The notes below the pieces were generated by a model. It saw only the letters and a program-made list of their open reading frames with translations, made no database searches and had not been told where the DNA came from. The translations under genes were made by a program, and so were the position numbers. From Solanum dulcamara (lineage: Eukaryota; Streptophyta; Magnoliopsida; Solanales; Solanaceae), in the NCBI RefSeq assembly GCF_947179165.1, contig NC_077247.1, positions 44,436,935-44,500,934 on the forward strand: a stretch of DNA of 64,000 bases, in the 5' to 3' direction. Within the stretch, counting starts at the first letter, position 1. The number at the start of each line of letters is the position of its first letter. Of the stretch, positions 61,885-64,000 are shown one piece after another.

Positions 61885-62118
61885 TGATGAGAGTTAGTTA
61901 GAACTAGAGTTAGAGTTAGTTAGAGTCATAGTTAGTTGGTTGGTTAAAAGTTTGTTAGTTAATTTTTCACAATTGAGTTAGTTAGCTTAGTTAGTTTGAT
62001 TGATTCATATATATATATATACACACATAATCACTTTATAATGATTATTCAATTCATTCATCTTCTTCAATAAAATACATTTCTCATGATTCTTTTCTCT
62101 AAAGATTTGTTTCTCTCA
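61885..62118 (+). repeat. 3' LTR of the second Copia element
   Basis: Starts TGATGAGAG after a run of six G. Identity to the 5' LTR runs, with gaps, to 62,054 (ATTATTCAATTC). The right end is set at a CA only by convention. Confidence 0.65.
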
Positions 62119-62832
62119 CGATCGCCATTAATAGAGGGAAGTAACTACTCCATCAGCAGTCTATGCTGCTCATTTTGTCATTATATTCATGAATCTTTCT
62201 AATGCGGACAATAAACTATCATACCTTGATTAGTTAATTTATGGTGATGTGGGTTGTGAAATTTTCTGATAGGAATACGTTGAAGCTGGCACTGACGTGG
62301 AAATCTTGTCTTGACTTTCTTCTGTACATTAAGGGACCTTTATTTCTTTATTTATTTATTGGCACAGACCTGAAAATCTTGTCTTAACTTGCAAGTATTT
62401 CATCCTTTCACTTTTATTAATTTATTATATTAAAAATAAATATTTATTTTTATTTGTACAATTTAATGATTTGTAGTTAAAAATGATTTATTACTTAATT
62501 TTTAATTTATTCTTAATACTAATTATAATTATTTCTAAAAATATTTTTTAAAATTTTAAAAAGTAATATATTAAAAGTGTCATTCTAATTATCATTTGTT
62601 AAACGTGTTTTTTAATTTGTTCTAACTTGATATTTATATCCTCTAATTTTGAATGTGCACAAATAGACGCTTATTTTTGTATAAAATTTGTCTATAGACA
62701 AACACATCGTAAATGACATAACATCACACGAATTGTCATGTAGAATGCTTATATCTACTTGTTCAACTTTAGATGTGCACATTTATAGTAAAAATAAGTC
62801 CTAAGATTTGTTATTTGTTTTCTTTTTTGGTA
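62119..62832. other. Intergenic DNA
   Basis: No gene is supported. The word ACCTGAAAATCTTGTCTTAACTTGC near 62,367 resembles an earlier one at 62,301 (GAAATCTTGTCTTGACTT), so a short local duplication is possible. Confidence 0.45.
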
Positions 62833-63215
<383 letters not shown>

Positions 63216-63217
63216 TA

Positions 63218-64000
63218 TCATTTTAAATTAATTGTTAAACAATGATTAAATAGCTTTCACATCATAAATTGCTAAAAAGAATTGTGCACAAAACAACTTT
63301 TTAAATTTATGAATTGCTTATGCTCGGTGATAAAAAGAGTTGGATGTCTATCTATCTATGACAATAATTTGGTTATATAAGTGGATATACTAGTCTATAA
63401 GTGGGCCATCCTCCATATATATAAAAATAAAATAGTTGGACATGTAATCAGTGTAGGTATCTTCACTAAGTTTAAAAATTAATACATGATAATTAAATTT
63501 GTATTATTTAATCTCTTTTGAGAATGAACTAATTTCGTCGAAAATTAGTTTTTCTTTTCTTTTTCAAACTTGTGGTTGTATTCACAACATGTCGGTCTTA
63601 GTGTGAAGCAACTAAAGCAAAGACTTTAAGCCCTTATTTTTTGGGGCCTCATTTTTTAGTAGTAGTAAATTTATAAATTATTTTTTAAAAAATAAGTATT
63701 TTATAGTAAAAAAAAGAGTAATTTTTAATATTTTTTCTTACAAAATTTAAAATTATTTTAAACGATTTGAAGCATATGAAAAATATTTTTGATTTTTCAT
63801 TTAATGGTAAAAAAAATTGAAATCACAAGGTGAAGAGATAAACAAATATGTCTTAATCACGAAAAATTCTTAACATAATGTTACTGAGTTATTGATAGTT
63901 TAGACTAATTTTATAATTAAGAGTAGAAAAAAGGGACTGATATACTCTTTAACTTTGCGATTTAGAGTTGATATAATCATCGTTACAAAATGACTCACAT
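63218..64000. other. Intergenic DNA to the window edge
   Basis: AT-rich with no supported feature. The stretch around 63,590-63,665 (GTGAAGCAACTAAAGC, then GGGGCCTCATTTTTTAG) looks like a fragment of a repeat that I cannot name. Confidence 0.45.

Larger units (their letters stand above)
58632..62118 (+). mobile_element. Second Ty1/Copia element, gag deleted
   Basis: Both LTRs start TGATGAGAGTTAGTTAGAACTAGAG (58,632 and 61,885), and the second follows a G-rich polypurine tract, GAGGGGGG. The 5' LTR matches for about 208 bp, to about 58,839, and then breaks off. The internal part begins in the integrase region, so gag, protease and the 5' end of the internal region are missing. The 3' LTR matches to 62,054 and may extend to about 62,118; its end is uncertain. 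The copy is non-autonomous. Confidence 0.8.

Overview
This is AT-rich plant nuclear DNA. The multi-exon genes with GT-AG introns, the TS/SolS-type and Au-like SINEs, the many Stowaway-type MITEs and a CYP710A sterol desaturase point to Solanaceae, most likely a Solanum of the tomato/potato group. The genus is inferred from family resemblance; no search was run.

Layout. Positions 1 to about 31,600 are a gene-poor, transposon-dense block in which I find no host gene. It holds two members of a long-inverted-repeat DNA element family (1-1073, and 17,850-19,245 with a foreign insert), a solo LTR (6373-7243), a ~980-bp near-perfect foldback (9985-10,966), Stowaway MITEs, a decayed Copia element with unequal LTRs (19,340-25,334) whose solo LTR is the one at 6.4 kb, Au-like SINEs, and a TIR element (27,064-27,976) carrying plastid- and mitochondrion-like coding scraps. 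Positions 31.7-56.7 kb are a gene island with six genes, all on the + strand: a DUF642 cell-wall protein (31,738-34,599), a short NLR-type coiled-coil-only protein with a C-terminal hydrophobic helix (35,187-35,876), a LARP6-type La-related RNA-binding protein (37,091-42,173), a plastid-targeted MraY homologue (44,139-48,749), cytosolic ribosomal protein S14/uS11 (50,198-53,099) and an intronless CYP710A sterol C-22 desaturase (55,135-56,652). Positions 56.7-64 kb are again transposon-rich, with a second broken Copia element (58,632 to about 62,118) and a Stowaway MITE split by a long TA microsatellite.

The six genes do not form a pathway. Each has its own promoter-like leader where one is visible: TATA boxes for LARP6 and CYP710A, and a telo-box for RPS14. 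All six reading frames are intact once introns are removed; every exon junction given here was checked for phase by hand. The introns and spacers of the island collect TS-type SINE scraps, whereas the gene-poor block carries mostly MITEs and Au-like SINEs.

Most worth a second look: an angiosperm MraY with every catalytic motif intact; the coiled-coil-only NLR relative that stops where the P-loop would begin and gains a membrane-helix-like tail; the ~1-kb foldback as a possible small-RNA source; and two unrelated TIR elements that each carry about 0.4 kb of foreign sequence, organellar in one case.
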